Shown here piece by piece: positions 11,691-23,363 of a stretch of 64,000 nucleotides of DNA; the stretch's first letter is position 1, and every line of letters begins with the position of its first letter. Where the stretch lies: positions 26,120,001 through 26,184,000 of the forward strand of contig JAJNNQ010000026.1 in NCBI GenBank assembly GCA_027886175.1, in the 5' to 3' direction. The notes under the pieces are model-generated. The model was not told the origin of the DNA and ran no database searches. It saw nothing but the letters and a program-made list of their open reading frames with translations. Position numbers and translations under genes: made by a program. This DNA comes from Phylloscopus collybita. Lineage: Eukaryota > Chordata > Aves > Passeriformes > Phylloscopidae.

Positions 11691-14600
11691 TTGAAAGGAT
11701 GCTCAGGTAAAGGACTCCAGCTGATTTCTCAGAAAACCCTGAGAGGACATTACATATGTTTCAATATCAAAGAATATCATACAGTGTCCTACATAAATTT
11801 CAATGGAAGTGAGTTCTTGTGCATAACTCAGTGGATTAAACTTCAGACTATTTAATACAAATAGGAAAAGGTAAAGGCTCTCACCCTTGCATTAAAAATT
11901 TCACTCCTGAGATGGTTGTTCTTAAGTGTTTAGTATCATGACTGCTCCGTTTCTCTCCCCACACTTTATGATGAAAAGTTAAATGCAAAAATCTTGTTTG
12001 TCATTGATTTCAAGCCTTTACTGCATGCATCTCTCCAGGTGGAATGCTTCTCTTTGAATCATGTTGATATTAGCTGGCTTTCCCTGTGGATTATATACAC
12101 ACAGCTACAACTGTTTTACATATCACATGTATTGGGTAAAGTTCTGTCTGTTAAAATATCCATGGGCACTGACTTAAATCACAGGTGATGACTTCATGTG
12201 AGGCCAGAAGTTAATTTTCTTTACACTGTTTTGTTGGCATACTCCAAGTGTACATGAGTGTGATGTAATGAAACCGTATCTGTGTAATATGTGAGGTAAA
12301 ATACCTCACAGCTTGCCAGCAGCCACTCTTGGCATTTCCTAACAGCTGAGTATTCTGGCTTAGCACTTAGATACTCCCTAAAAATTATAATTTTACAATC
12401 AGTTTCTGATAAAAACTAAAGTCACTGGTTATAGAACGGTTTTGGAATTACCCATGCAGAGTTTGCAAATGTGGCTATTGAAGCTGCCAGCACAATTTAT
12501 CTATTATTTGTCTGGATAAAGAATAGGTTGCTCATATGTTTGCAAAAGAACCTTTTTGACTTGGCTCAAGGTTGAGCAGCTTATGTTCAGAGAAAGAACA
12601 AGAAAATTTGCTGGGATTTTAGCAATAGTAGATGACGTTCCTTCCAGGATCAATCTTTGGTTTCTTTCCAAGCAGGCTTACTCTAGATAAGCACCATTCA
12701 TTTCCTTATAATGTAAATTATTTACTGGAAATAAATGTGTAAGTCTTATTTTATCTCCTCCCTTTTACTTAATGTTATGTGCACATACATAACTCTCCAA
12801 TTTTGACAGTAGTGAAATGATCCGTTTTTCTTTCCTGTAGAGTTTACATGAACATCTATTTTGACTACACCTGATTTTTTTTTTTTAATGTTCTAACTTT
12901 TCCACAGGCTGCCTGTATTTCAACAGCTTCATATAAGTTACAAAAAATTTTAGACATTGTTTTAAGAAAACGGTTCCTATTTAAAGTCTTCCTGTTTCAT
13001 TTCAATTCAGGAGTAGTTTTGTTTTTTTTTTTGACAACATGTTAGTTTAGGAAGATCGATGGTTTCGCAATTTCACCTCTAGCTACGTGTGACTGGTTTC
13101 TAAAGCTATTTTTTGACTCGGAGTAAGTCTCTTGGACTAGCCCCATTTTTCAATTTCCTCTCCTTAAAGGATAATTCAATTAAGCAAATAGATTATTTTG
13201 AATTGTGGGTAGTTCCAGAAGATGAGGCTTGCATAAATAATAGCATGAAAGGAGGTAAGGGGAATCCCTAACTTGTGAACTTGCAATGCTTCTGAAGTCC
13301 AGTGCTTTTTGTTTTACTTTTGAGAGTGAATTCATTCTATAAATACAAATGGTGAGGACAGGAAAATGAGATTACAGTACCCCAGGGTAGCTGGAAGATA
13401 TTCCTGGAGCCATCCCAGTATTTGAAGACAGATGGATTCCATTCCTGGTACAACACGCCCCATGTCTCTGGGGAAAGAATTTTCTTTTGTTTCTGCTGAA
13501 GCTTCTCTTTGGCAAAGATATCGGGGGCCCACTCTTATGCATATTTAAAAGGAGAATGGGCCCCACCAGTTTAGATGCATCATCTGGAGGACAGGGAGGA
13601 GCTCTAGTGTAGGAAAGAAAACCTAGTAAAAGCCACACAGATAACACACAATACAAATTACCAGAGTCAGCTTTTTAAAATTTTAGCTTCCTGCTCCCAC
13701 TCCCTGTCGCTGCACTCTCTGATCACCTACATGGAAAATTCCTTTCTGGGGATGAACAGCAGTTGCCAAAAAAATAAGCACAGGCTCATCTGAAAAACAG
13801 AAGTAGCTGTAGTAAATAGGTAACCAGTAGATGTCAGGAATAGAGTTGTCCTTCCGTCATGGAGCAGGGGCTACTCATCTGCAGTTAAACGAACTTTAGT
13901 ATGGATTCAGTACTGAGATCACAGTCCTGAGAGCTTCTCACACTTCTTAGCAAAGGGAATTCTGTGGGGTTATTAACTAATTTGTAAATCTTTCTGTAAA
14001 AGCCCCTGTTCATCTAGTGTGTTCGTGAACAATTATGTCCTGTTGAACATACCTTGAGGACTTCTTTCCCATCCCATTTCAGACTGTTCATTTTAGGCAT
14101 TTTTAACTTTAGTTTTTGAGCTAGTCTTGGGAAAGAAAAGTTTAAGAGGAATAAGTAATCCCCCTTGAAATTCTAACACACCTTTGGGCAGGGATCAGAG
14201 GTCTGGCAATAACCTAATTCACAAAATATGGGGGTCCAGCTGTAGCTCTCCTATGCTTCATGTTGATGTAAGAAGCAAGAAAAGAAAAAATATACATGAG
14301 AAAAATGCTGAAAGGGAAGATTGCTAATGCTGCTAAGGAAGGAATGCAAAGCTCTTGCAGGAACCTCCCTCCTGTCTAGCCTTCACTTATCACTGTGGGT
14401 TTATTATACGGAACAGAGAGACTTTAATTTACATCACTTGTTGAATAAATCCACTCTCAAAGATGTGAACTCTCTTGTTGCTATCCATCTGGGCAAACCA
14501 CTTAACAAGCTTGCTGGGGGACCACTGATTACTGTATGAAGAAATAATACTCTTTTGCGAGAAAAATAGGCTGCCAAAGCAGCACATTGTTTCAGCTCTC

Positions 14601-15419
14601 TTCTTTGCAGCACAGTTACACATGCGCTTGAATGCTACCAAAAGCACAGACAGACTTAAGTTGCTTCCCCATACCCTTTCCTGCTACTGAGCAGCCCTTG
14701 AGCTGGGTTTTACACCCACACCTAAATTCCACCACCAGCTCTTCAGCTCCTTGTGGTAGGACTTCAGGTGCAAGATAAGGCAAACTTCACTGAGAAGTTA
14801 AACACTCACTGTAGCATGACATTCTCTCCTGGCATGCTTATTTAGCCCAGAGAGTGCCAAATTGTCCAGTTCTGACTCAGTTACAAGATGTGCTTACAAT
14901 CTGAATCACCTATCTGCTCACAAACAGTTCTAGGAATTGTACTACTTACTACTCAAATTATTCCAGAAACATAGCAGGTATCAAAAATGGCTGCATTTTG
15001 CTTTCAGTGGCTTATACCTTCACTAACCTTTGGCTGCCCAGTTTAAAGTTTTCCAAATTAAGTATTTACTGCAAATTGAATGCTAGCTAAAATGCTTCTG
15101 CTCACATTGCTAAAGAACAGTAACATGGATTATGCTTTAATAGGAAGTTGCCCAGAGACTTGTAGCATAGTTTTGATTTAGCAAGCAAGTTGTGTTTATG
15201 CCAGAGTTGTGCCTTTTGCCAACAGTCTTGAAATGCAACCAAATTTAGTGAAGCTGTGAACTTCTGACGAGCATCAGATGTGGGCTGGCCTTGACCCCCA
15301 TGGCTTCATTCTCAGAACAGCACACCTGGAACTGCAGCACTCCCACTGCAGCACTGCCCAGTAATTCCTCTGCAGCCTCAGCCAGATTTGTCACACCAAG
15401 TACAGGGACTCAGAGCAAA

Positions 15420-15805
15420 CTCACAGAATCAGAGTGGCTGAGGTCAGAAGGGACCTCTGGAGGTTATCTAGTGCAACCCCCTGCTCAAGTAGGGACCCTT
15501 AGAGCCAGCTAAAGGGTGGCTAAAGCCCAGGACCATGTCCAGACAGCTTTTGAGTGTCTCCAAGGATGAAGATTCCACACCCATGCCAGTGCTTGGTCAC
15601 TTTCGTGGTAAAAAAGTGTTTCCTGATGCTCAGAGAAAACCTCTTCCATTTTGGTTTATGTCCATTGTCTCTGGTCAGTTTGTTACCAGCCTCCAGCCAG
15701 ATACTGTACCATGGATCACCACCTCCAGGTTCAGATATTCAGCCCTTAACACATCTCACTGTCTGCTCATCCAGCCCATACTTCCTCAGCTTCTCTGCTG
15801 ATGAA
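15420..15805 (-). mobile_element. CR1 LINE fragment (~385 bp)
   Basis: Starts TCACAGAATCAGAGTGGCTG with GTCAGAAGGGACCTCTGGAG and continues through antisense CR1 to the CTTCCTCAGCTTCTCTGC region. The ORFs across it are not genes. Confidence 0.85.
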
Positions 15806-17911
15806 ATCGGCAACACAGGATCACAGAGCAAAAAAGATAGCAGTGGCCGTTTTTCTGGAGTGTAGATTGAAGAACTGGGCTTAAAGACATGATAAAAAAT
15901 TAACAGATGTAAGAGCCAAGAGAGACTGCAAGAAGAACCAGTACACAAGGGATCTCATCAGGGGTTTGGAAGCAGGGAAATGGCAAGGGACAAGTGATGC
16001 TTGAGTAAAACCTGTAGAAAACACCAGAACAAGCTCTCCCCTCATATGTTTTTATCTAGGTAAGCAAAAAAAATGACAACACACTATGACCGCTTACAGA
16101 GTAACAAAAACAAGAACTGTGGCATTAGTTCTAGGAGTGACCATCATATACTGAAAATGGAAGTCAGAAAAACCAAAGCGTGCACAATGCAAAAGCAAGA
16201 CATGAAGCAAGACAAACATAAGCACTAAGAAGGCAAGAAGCACCCCAAATTTTTAAATTGTATAAGGAGTCTTAATTTAGTCCACCTGCCTGTACAAACT
16301 TCTATGTGATCGTGCTTTCTTCAGATACCACTTCTTGCAACAGATGCTATGTCAGTGTTTGGGGAACTTAAAATTTCATAGGAAAGACAACTATGAGCTA
16401 TATGATTCATATTGTTCATGAGAATGTAATGAAAAATAGTATCCTTTTAAAAATCATCTAAATAATGTTTTTCAAACACAAGCACATGACCTATTGCTAC
16501 AGGAAAATTATCCATTTGGCAAGTTACTTACAAATATTTTCCAGCTGTCATTAGCTACATTCTTATTTTCAGGCGCCCAATTTGAGATGTTCAGGGTTAG
16601 ATTTGCCAGTTTCCAAACCCAGAGCAATCAAAAAACAGCTCTATACAAGTACAGATGAAAGCACTTCAATGTGTAAAAAACAAAGCAAAAAACTGTAAGA
16701 CAGAATTAAACACTCACTTCAACACTGGCTTCAGAAACATCTCAGGTCAATAGAATTTCAGTCTAGGCAAACAGTTCTCCTAACCACAAAACCAGTTTCT
16801 CTCAAGTAGCTAAGTAAACATCTTTTTAAGCTTACTTTTCAATGCTCAAAAATGAGAGTAGCTGAAGCGTGATTTTCAGCAGTTTAGAGCAGCTTAACTT
16901 AGTTAAACCAAAATGCTTTTAACATCTTTCCCTGAACTCCAGTGCTCAACTTGCAATATGGAGATAATGATATGGAGCAACTCTGACTGGGCAAAATAAG
17001 AGTGAAGCCAAGTTAACCCCACCTAGCATCTAACTGGCCTGAAAAAAATTTCAAGAAACTATTTGAATTAACAATGTCCCTATGAAATAGGGAACTTCCA
17101 CTGATTCCACAAACTTACTTGCTTTACACAGACAACCAAGACACAGGGACACAAGTGAGAAAGCAAGTTAGAAATCAGGCTAACTATACTGCATTCAAGT
17201 TCATTAACCATGTACAAAGGATGAAGAATAACAGCAAGCGAAATGAAAAACAAAAAGACTGTATAGTAAGGTGTAGAGCCAAAAAATGAGCTAATAAATT
17301 CATCCACAGAACTGTCCTTGCAAAACAAAGACCTGGCTTCCATAGAAGGAAAAAAATTTTAAAAGCTATATGGCTTTTTAATTAAATGTTGCATCATAAG
17401 CTGTCCATACAAACACATCCAACACATTGTTACATACATTTGCTTAAAAATGTCTTATTGATTCTGGAACCTAAACATTCATTTCAAGTGCAAATTTTGT
17501 TTGAAGTCTAGAAATTTCAGTGGTTTTATAGGATGGGAGGAAGCTGTGCAACTTCTCACGGCCTTTTAATGCCCTTTTGTAGCATGGAGATAGCATTACA
17601 ATATTGTTTACAAAGCAGTTTAAGTTTCAGGACTGAGAAACATTTAAGTAAAAAACATACTCCATTTGTTTGCATTCCAGTACAATTTATGACCTATTTC
17701 GTGCCATCTTCTCTGAGAAACGTGCCATCTTGTAATAGTGCTCTTTTGGGGTTAGCCTTTTTTGTATTACAGAATTGACACATTATCTGGCACATTACTG
17801 ACATATAGTATGAAATAAATTTCCTGGCCTGAAGATGCAAATATGAAGTTCTCCAAAACTAAAATAATTACTGTTTCCAGTCTGCTACATAATAAACAGT
17901 GAATTCATCAA

Positions 17912-18022
17912 AGCCAGGTTGGATGGGTCTCTGAGCTGGTCTAGTGAGAGGTGTCGTCCACGGCAGCCAGGTTGGAACTACATGATCTTTACGGTGCTTT
18001 CCAACCCAAACTATTCTATTAT
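17912..18022 (+). mobile_element. CR1 LINE 3' end
   Basis: Reads CCAGGTTGGATGGGTCTCTG, TGGTCTAGTGAGAGGTGTC and TTTCCAACCCAAACTATTCT, a sense CR1 3' end with a degenerate tail. Confidence 0.8.
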
Positions 18023-18805
18023 CCTAAATCTTTAGATCCTAGAAACTTGAAATTCCAAACAAAGTATTTCCTGAGTTCTTATAATTAATATAATAGGTTT
18101 GGTCCAATGTATAATAATGTCCCTGTCCAGGCTACCACTGCATTTCTTACATACACATAAGGATATGGGAAACAGGCTAGTTTTTAAAAAGTTAAATTAG
18201 GAAGGAGAAGCCTGATGTAAACAGGCACTGTCACAGAGTTTGTTTTAAACAGTTACATCTGGAAGACAATGGGGTAGAGGTTTGCTAAGTTTCCAAACTA
18301 CTGCTGTGAGACAGCATGGGTATCTTTAGTTATAGTATATTTAGTTGACATCAGTATATGTGCAAAAGTAAACTAAGTTCCTAAACTTAGAAATATGTTT
18401 AAACAGATACAGTTTTGTGTAAATAGTTGATAAATTTTCCTAAGGTACACCACTGAGGAAATCTAACATGTTTTAATCTCTGGTGTTTAGGCCAGTCTAC
18501 ACTGACTTTGCAGGCAGGAAGCTCAAGCGGGCTGGAGCATGATTCTTTTACTGTAAGTGGATCCTCACAGCTTATGGGGAATAAATACTCAGCTGAACCA
18601 AACTAGTCCGATTCCCACTGCCCTTAGCCAGTCAGCTTACAGTAGAAGAGAACCTGGTCCTGAAAATGGAACTTTTAAGTATAGTCTAAAACTATGACAC
18701 CGTGCAGATGGACAGATGTACAATGTTGATTTGACTATTCTATTAAAATAAACCATTTATTTATACAGTACACTCAGCCCTATTGCTGCAGATATACAAG
18801 AATCT

Positions 18806-18880
18806 TTTACTTAAAAAATTACTTTTTAAATTTTTAAAAAAATTTAATTTTTTTTAAAAAAAATTACTTAAAAAAGAAAA
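18806..18880. repeat. A/T-only palindromic tract
   Basis: Alternating long A and T runs, including TTTTTAAAAAAATTTAATTT and TTTTTTAAAAAAAATT, flanked by repeated TTACTTAAAAAA. It can form hairpins or cruciforms. Confidence 0.7.
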
Positions 18881-19661
18881 CTGCCATAGTTTTCTTTCCT
18901 GCCACTGCTGAATTACTTACCTGATGATTGTTTGCGTAAAGTCATACCCCAAAGAACTCTAGAGGGTTACATAATGACTAATAAGCATTAACAACTAAGA
19001 AAGAAGAACAGAACACAAAAAATAAAAAAGGCAGGTAAGTCAAGTCTGTCTCATTTACTAGCAATTGGATACTTTTAAATTCAGATAATCTTCTGTTCAT
19101 ATATATTCATGTACGAACATAGCTTATCTATCATCATGCATTGCAAATAGCACTGCTTACTCTCTCCCCCAAAAACATCAACTGTGAGTCTAACAGGAAA
19201 ATAAAAATAAAACCTAAGGGAAAAACAAACAAACGGGAAAACATAAGCAAAGAAACAGGCTGGCTGTTTGAATCTAGGTTGTGGCTAGCAGTTACTCTCA
19301 AAACTGAATAAGGAATCCCTAAGGAATGGTGTACGTTACCCAGTTTCTTTCTATAACCACAGGGTTGCACAACTCCAAATGCAAATTTATTAAAATCAAG
19401 CAAAATCAAGCCTGTCAGAAAACTACAACACACCACAACTGAGAGAACAATCACCTTCTGGATTACATACTCCCTTAACCAGACTGGAGCTTAGAAAACA
19501 GACATCTTTCATTACATCTTTGAGCAGGCATTATTGAGTTAAGCAGAAAGGATTTACCTCAAAAATATGGTGGTGAAAGGTAAATAAAATGGCTGTTGCC
19601 TCCCTCTTACCGTTTCAAAGCTGTGGTTTCTAACATCAGCTGCCCTTTGATTTCCAGAAAT

Positions 19662-19681
19662 AGATAGTAGTAGTAGTAGTA
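19662..19681. repeat. (AGT)n microsatellite
   Basis: About six AGT units. Confidence 0.75.
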
Positions 19682-20932
19682 ACTTTGTGAACTGAACTCA
19701 CCACACAGAGGTTCTTCAGGGGTACTGAGTATGAGCACTGAAGAAAGACTTGTAAAAAGTGTTGTACCAAAATAAAAATAAAATCTTTTATCAGACTCAA
19801 GTACCTCTCATCATTCCCACAAATCAGGACTGCAAAGAGCAAGCATCTTTATACCTACTTCTGTTCATATGCTGAAATACAAGTGCCATATTATCAATGT
19901 AAAACTTTAACCAGTGACCAAAAATACGTTCTATTTAAAAATCAGAGGAGAAAAAAATTAATTACTAAATTAAGGAAAGTGCTGCTGTTTGTTTGTAAGA
20001 GAAGTCTAGTATTTCAGTTCCCAGAGGTATTATATTAACAGAAATTAAAAATCATACATGTTCTGCTTTACTTATTTGCTATGCGAGACATAAAAAAATG
20101 AAAATCAACAGCATAGTTTCCTCATCTTGCTGTAAAGCTTGCTTGATTTTTCACCCTTTCTTTATTGAATGTTTTGGAAGTCAGATTCTTTCAAGACAAG
20201 ACTGTAGTGCAACCTCAAAAATCAATTCTGTTCAAAGTCTCTGGTCTTTAAAGAGAGCACTCAGTTTCTCAGCAGGAAAAATAGAAATGTCACAAGGGAC
20301 TACTTAGATGTCTCTTCTGCTTTTGCAAATATCCTGCAAATGTGCACCACAAGTACATGCATTTTTTATGCTAAGTAATCCAAAACCTTAATAAGAATTC
20401 TTAACTGTTATTCTACCCAACCTGAAAAACAATACAAGCAGATACATTTAATTAGGTGGCCATCTGATCCCTTACACTGCAGAATGCAGTCAGGCTACTC
20501 TTAATGCACTTGTAATCCTGAATTGTCTGAAGAAATATATAACATATACTTTCCATAGAGTGCATGTGTTGTCACGTAATTATTAAATACACTTATCTAG
20601 TCCCCACCCTACTAGCTTCCACTGAATATGTCTGATTCAGAAAAGGCACTAGTAAAACTTGTTAAGATTGCAAAACATTGCAGCATTGCCCACCATCATG
20701 TTAATAAAAAAACACTTACCAAGCACATGCAGTAGTGAGCTTTTTAAACCAAGTCAGGAAGGTCTTAAATAACTCATTCTTAATTCTGTAGGTTTTTTTC
20801 TATTAACGTCACATTTTATTAAAAAAATAAGTTTCCTATATTTAACATGTATATTAACTTGCTGTACGTGACTGAAGATCTTGAGACCTTTAACACTGAA
20901 TTATAGTAAATCCAACACTTTCTTCACAGCTT

Positions 20933-20995
20933 TGAAAAAGGGTAAAAGGGAGGGAGGATGAAGGGGAGGAAAGAGAAAGGAGAAGGAGGAAGCAC
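20933..20995. repeat. purine-rich GGAA/GGGA tract
   Basis: About 60 bp of almost pure G and A (for example AAAGGGAGGGAGGATGAAGG). Candidate H-DNA or an ETS-type cluster. Confidence 0.7.
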
Positions 20996-22839
20996 CAGGC
21001 CATTCCCAGTAAGAGAACCTAAATAGTTCTATAGCATCAAAATAGGAACCTGCATTGCAAATATTAGAAAAAGGAAAACTACTATATCAATGAAACGTGA
21101 TATATTCCATGTAACTAAAACATACCATTGGGAATGCCTAGGCTAGAAGGAATACATTCTATCTGCAATTGTCTCTCATCTATTTCAAAGAAATCATTTT
21201 CCTTCCCTCTCTTGTATAAGCTACTATTCCAGTATGCCAGTTGCAATAAAGTCAGATACACAAGCCCCTGCATTTCCACAATCTGGAACTATTTTATCAC
21301 TACTTTTCCCCACCAATGGCAAGAATACTGGATAAAAATTTGAAGGAGGAAACAACTCAGAGGTGTGCACATTACATATTTAATTTGTAGTCCAGGAAAT
21401 TGCCCCCACATTCTTTCAACAAGAAAACTGCAGGAGTCATCTCTAACAGAACACATATAGTTGGTGCTTACATATTCTCCATGGGGCCCAAGGTTTATGC
21501 GAGAGAAACCAGGGAATGAACAACTCCCCTAAATCCCACAGTTATCTGTACAAAAGATTAGCAGCCCACAGTTGTACTGCTCTATGTGCAACCACTCTGC
21601 CTTGGTGAGAGAACCCCCCTGTAAACAGAGGGTATCGTGTCACAGAGAGTCCTCTGTGCAGGAATGCCCTGGAAGTAACATCATTAGCAGCTGTATTTTC
21701 AGGGTTTAGTGAGAATGAAAACTCATGGAGGCCATGAAGCTCTGGGTTAGACTTGATGTTGTGTACAAAAATAAAATCTCAAGGGGCCCAGAGTTCAGCT
21801 AATGAACTCTCTGCTGCTTCTCTTTGGGAGAAGGGAATGGTAAATGACACTCCCAGTAGAAAAATCAGGAGAGAAAATATTATCTGCAAGGAGAGAGAAG
21901 ATCCCTCTCTACTCCCTCTCTACAAATTTCTTCCTGGGAAGTGACATTTTCTGGTTCCCTTCAAAGTTATCTGTATTAGTAGAAAAATGGAGATATATAT
22001 ATATCCTTGCACAAATCTTTTCTTACTTTCTTCACTTCAATGCCAAAGCCTTTCTAGAACAGGGATAAAAGGCTACATTTGCAGTTTAAGCAACAATGAC
22101 ATTTTAGATTGTTGTAAAATCAAAATACACTGGAAATATCCAAGCAAGTCCCTACATTAGTCTGATGCTACCTAAAGCCAAGAACAAACAAGCAAGCAAT
22201 GAACACTGGTATTTTGGTTTTTTGCATGGATATTAGAAAAAATAGTAATCATACACTTTTTTTCTTTTTAAATGTTCATTACTTAGATAAAGCACATATG
22301 AATGTAACATTCAGAATTGTAACATAGAAAATGTAATGTGGGCAATCTGCTGTTCCAAGTACACTTACCAAAATACAATTTTATAATGAAGAAAGTCTCA
22401 AAATACACCTGTACAACAATTGGGATCCACAAAATATGATTTAATAGAGTCACTCAAGATCACTTCATTGAAACCACTTTTATAATACTGTTTGAAGAGT
22501 TATCTCTGGTCAAAGAGCACTCTCCACCTGTCCCACTAAAGCAAGGGTAGAATTGTAATTGCAATGCATTTCTTCTAAACCCCCAAATCTGAAGCAGTCC
22601 TATGAGCTATGACACTGCCTACACTTAAGATACTGGGAGGATGGGAATCACCCTCTCAGAGGCCATGGTACACTGAGACACTTACCCATATTATTGTTTG
22701 TAGCGCAAGCAGAATAATCTTGTAAAGGGCAACTAAATAGGGTCAAAATATGAATTAATTATCTCACTACCAAATCATTCCCTAGGTGTTACTTAAGCAT
22801 GTAACATTAAAACTTAACTGAAAAAGAAAAAGGTAACCG

Positions 22840-23162
22840 TTTCATCCTATATTTCCTTTATTTCCTTTATGTTTAGAAGTTGCTATTTAAGTTCTATTAA
22901 CAGAAATACTTAACAAAAGCCCCCTATCAAGTGGAAAAAAAGTAATTACAAATGCTGAAAAAGTTGGCCTCATTAACATATGTACAGACTCACTTAATAC
23001 ACATCTTTGTGGGAATTAAACCATTTTATGACACACATTTATACAGGCATTAAACATTCCCAAGTAACTTTGAGCAGAGAACACGCCAAATCTTTAGTCT
23101 GGGTAGACAAAAATGTAGGTTTCAATTTTGATTGTGGAGCTAACATGCAACAGATACAACAT
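22840..23162 (-). other. SENP6: SENP6 3' UTR (minimal) with candidate poly(A) signal
   Basis: Non-coding sequence after the stop. The first AATAAA on the minus strand is at 22857-22862, which would give a UTR of about 320 nt. Further AATAAA hexamers lie near 20.8 and 18.8 kb, so longer forms are possible and the true end is unresolved. Confidence 0.4.
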
Positions 23163-23363
23163 TCAGTCTGAGCTGTTGTTGGTAAGTTGTTCTGTCTTTT
23201 CCTGCAAAATTGAATTTGGGTCTTTCTGTCCCTTCTTGTCCTTGTTCTGCTGTTCCTGGAGCGTCAGGATTATTTTTCGAATTTCTTCTCTTTTGGTTTT
23301 CATTCTTGGGCGTGGAAACCAGTCTGTTAAGTTCATTGGTAGCTCAAAACTCAAAATGGGATT
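23163..23363 (-). CDS. SENP6: SENP6 last exon, coding part and stop
   Basis: 201 bp including TGA at 23163-23165. It encodes [40 protein letters not shown] and a Lys-rich tail ending TNNSSD, close to the human C-terminus. The acceptor follows a run of about 15 T and CAG. Confidence 0.97.
   Translation of the reverse strand, partial: NPILSFELPMNLTDWFPRPRMKTKREEIRKIILTLQEQQNKDKKGQKDPNSILQEKTEQLTNNSSD

Larger units (their letters stand above)
9001..22839. other. SENP6-MYO6 intergenic region
   Basis: About 14 kb with no recognisable exon on either strand. The first 600 bp is the GC-rich shoulder of the CpG island. It holds four CR1 fragments or tails, a purine-rich tract at 20.93 kb, an AT palindrome at 18.8 kb and a short AGT repeat at 19.66 kb. 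Distal SENP6 3' UTR may occupy part of the right side. Confidence 0.6.

Noticed and set aside
15535..15948. Three ORFs on both strands
   Set aside because: They lie in a CR1 fragment and its flank.
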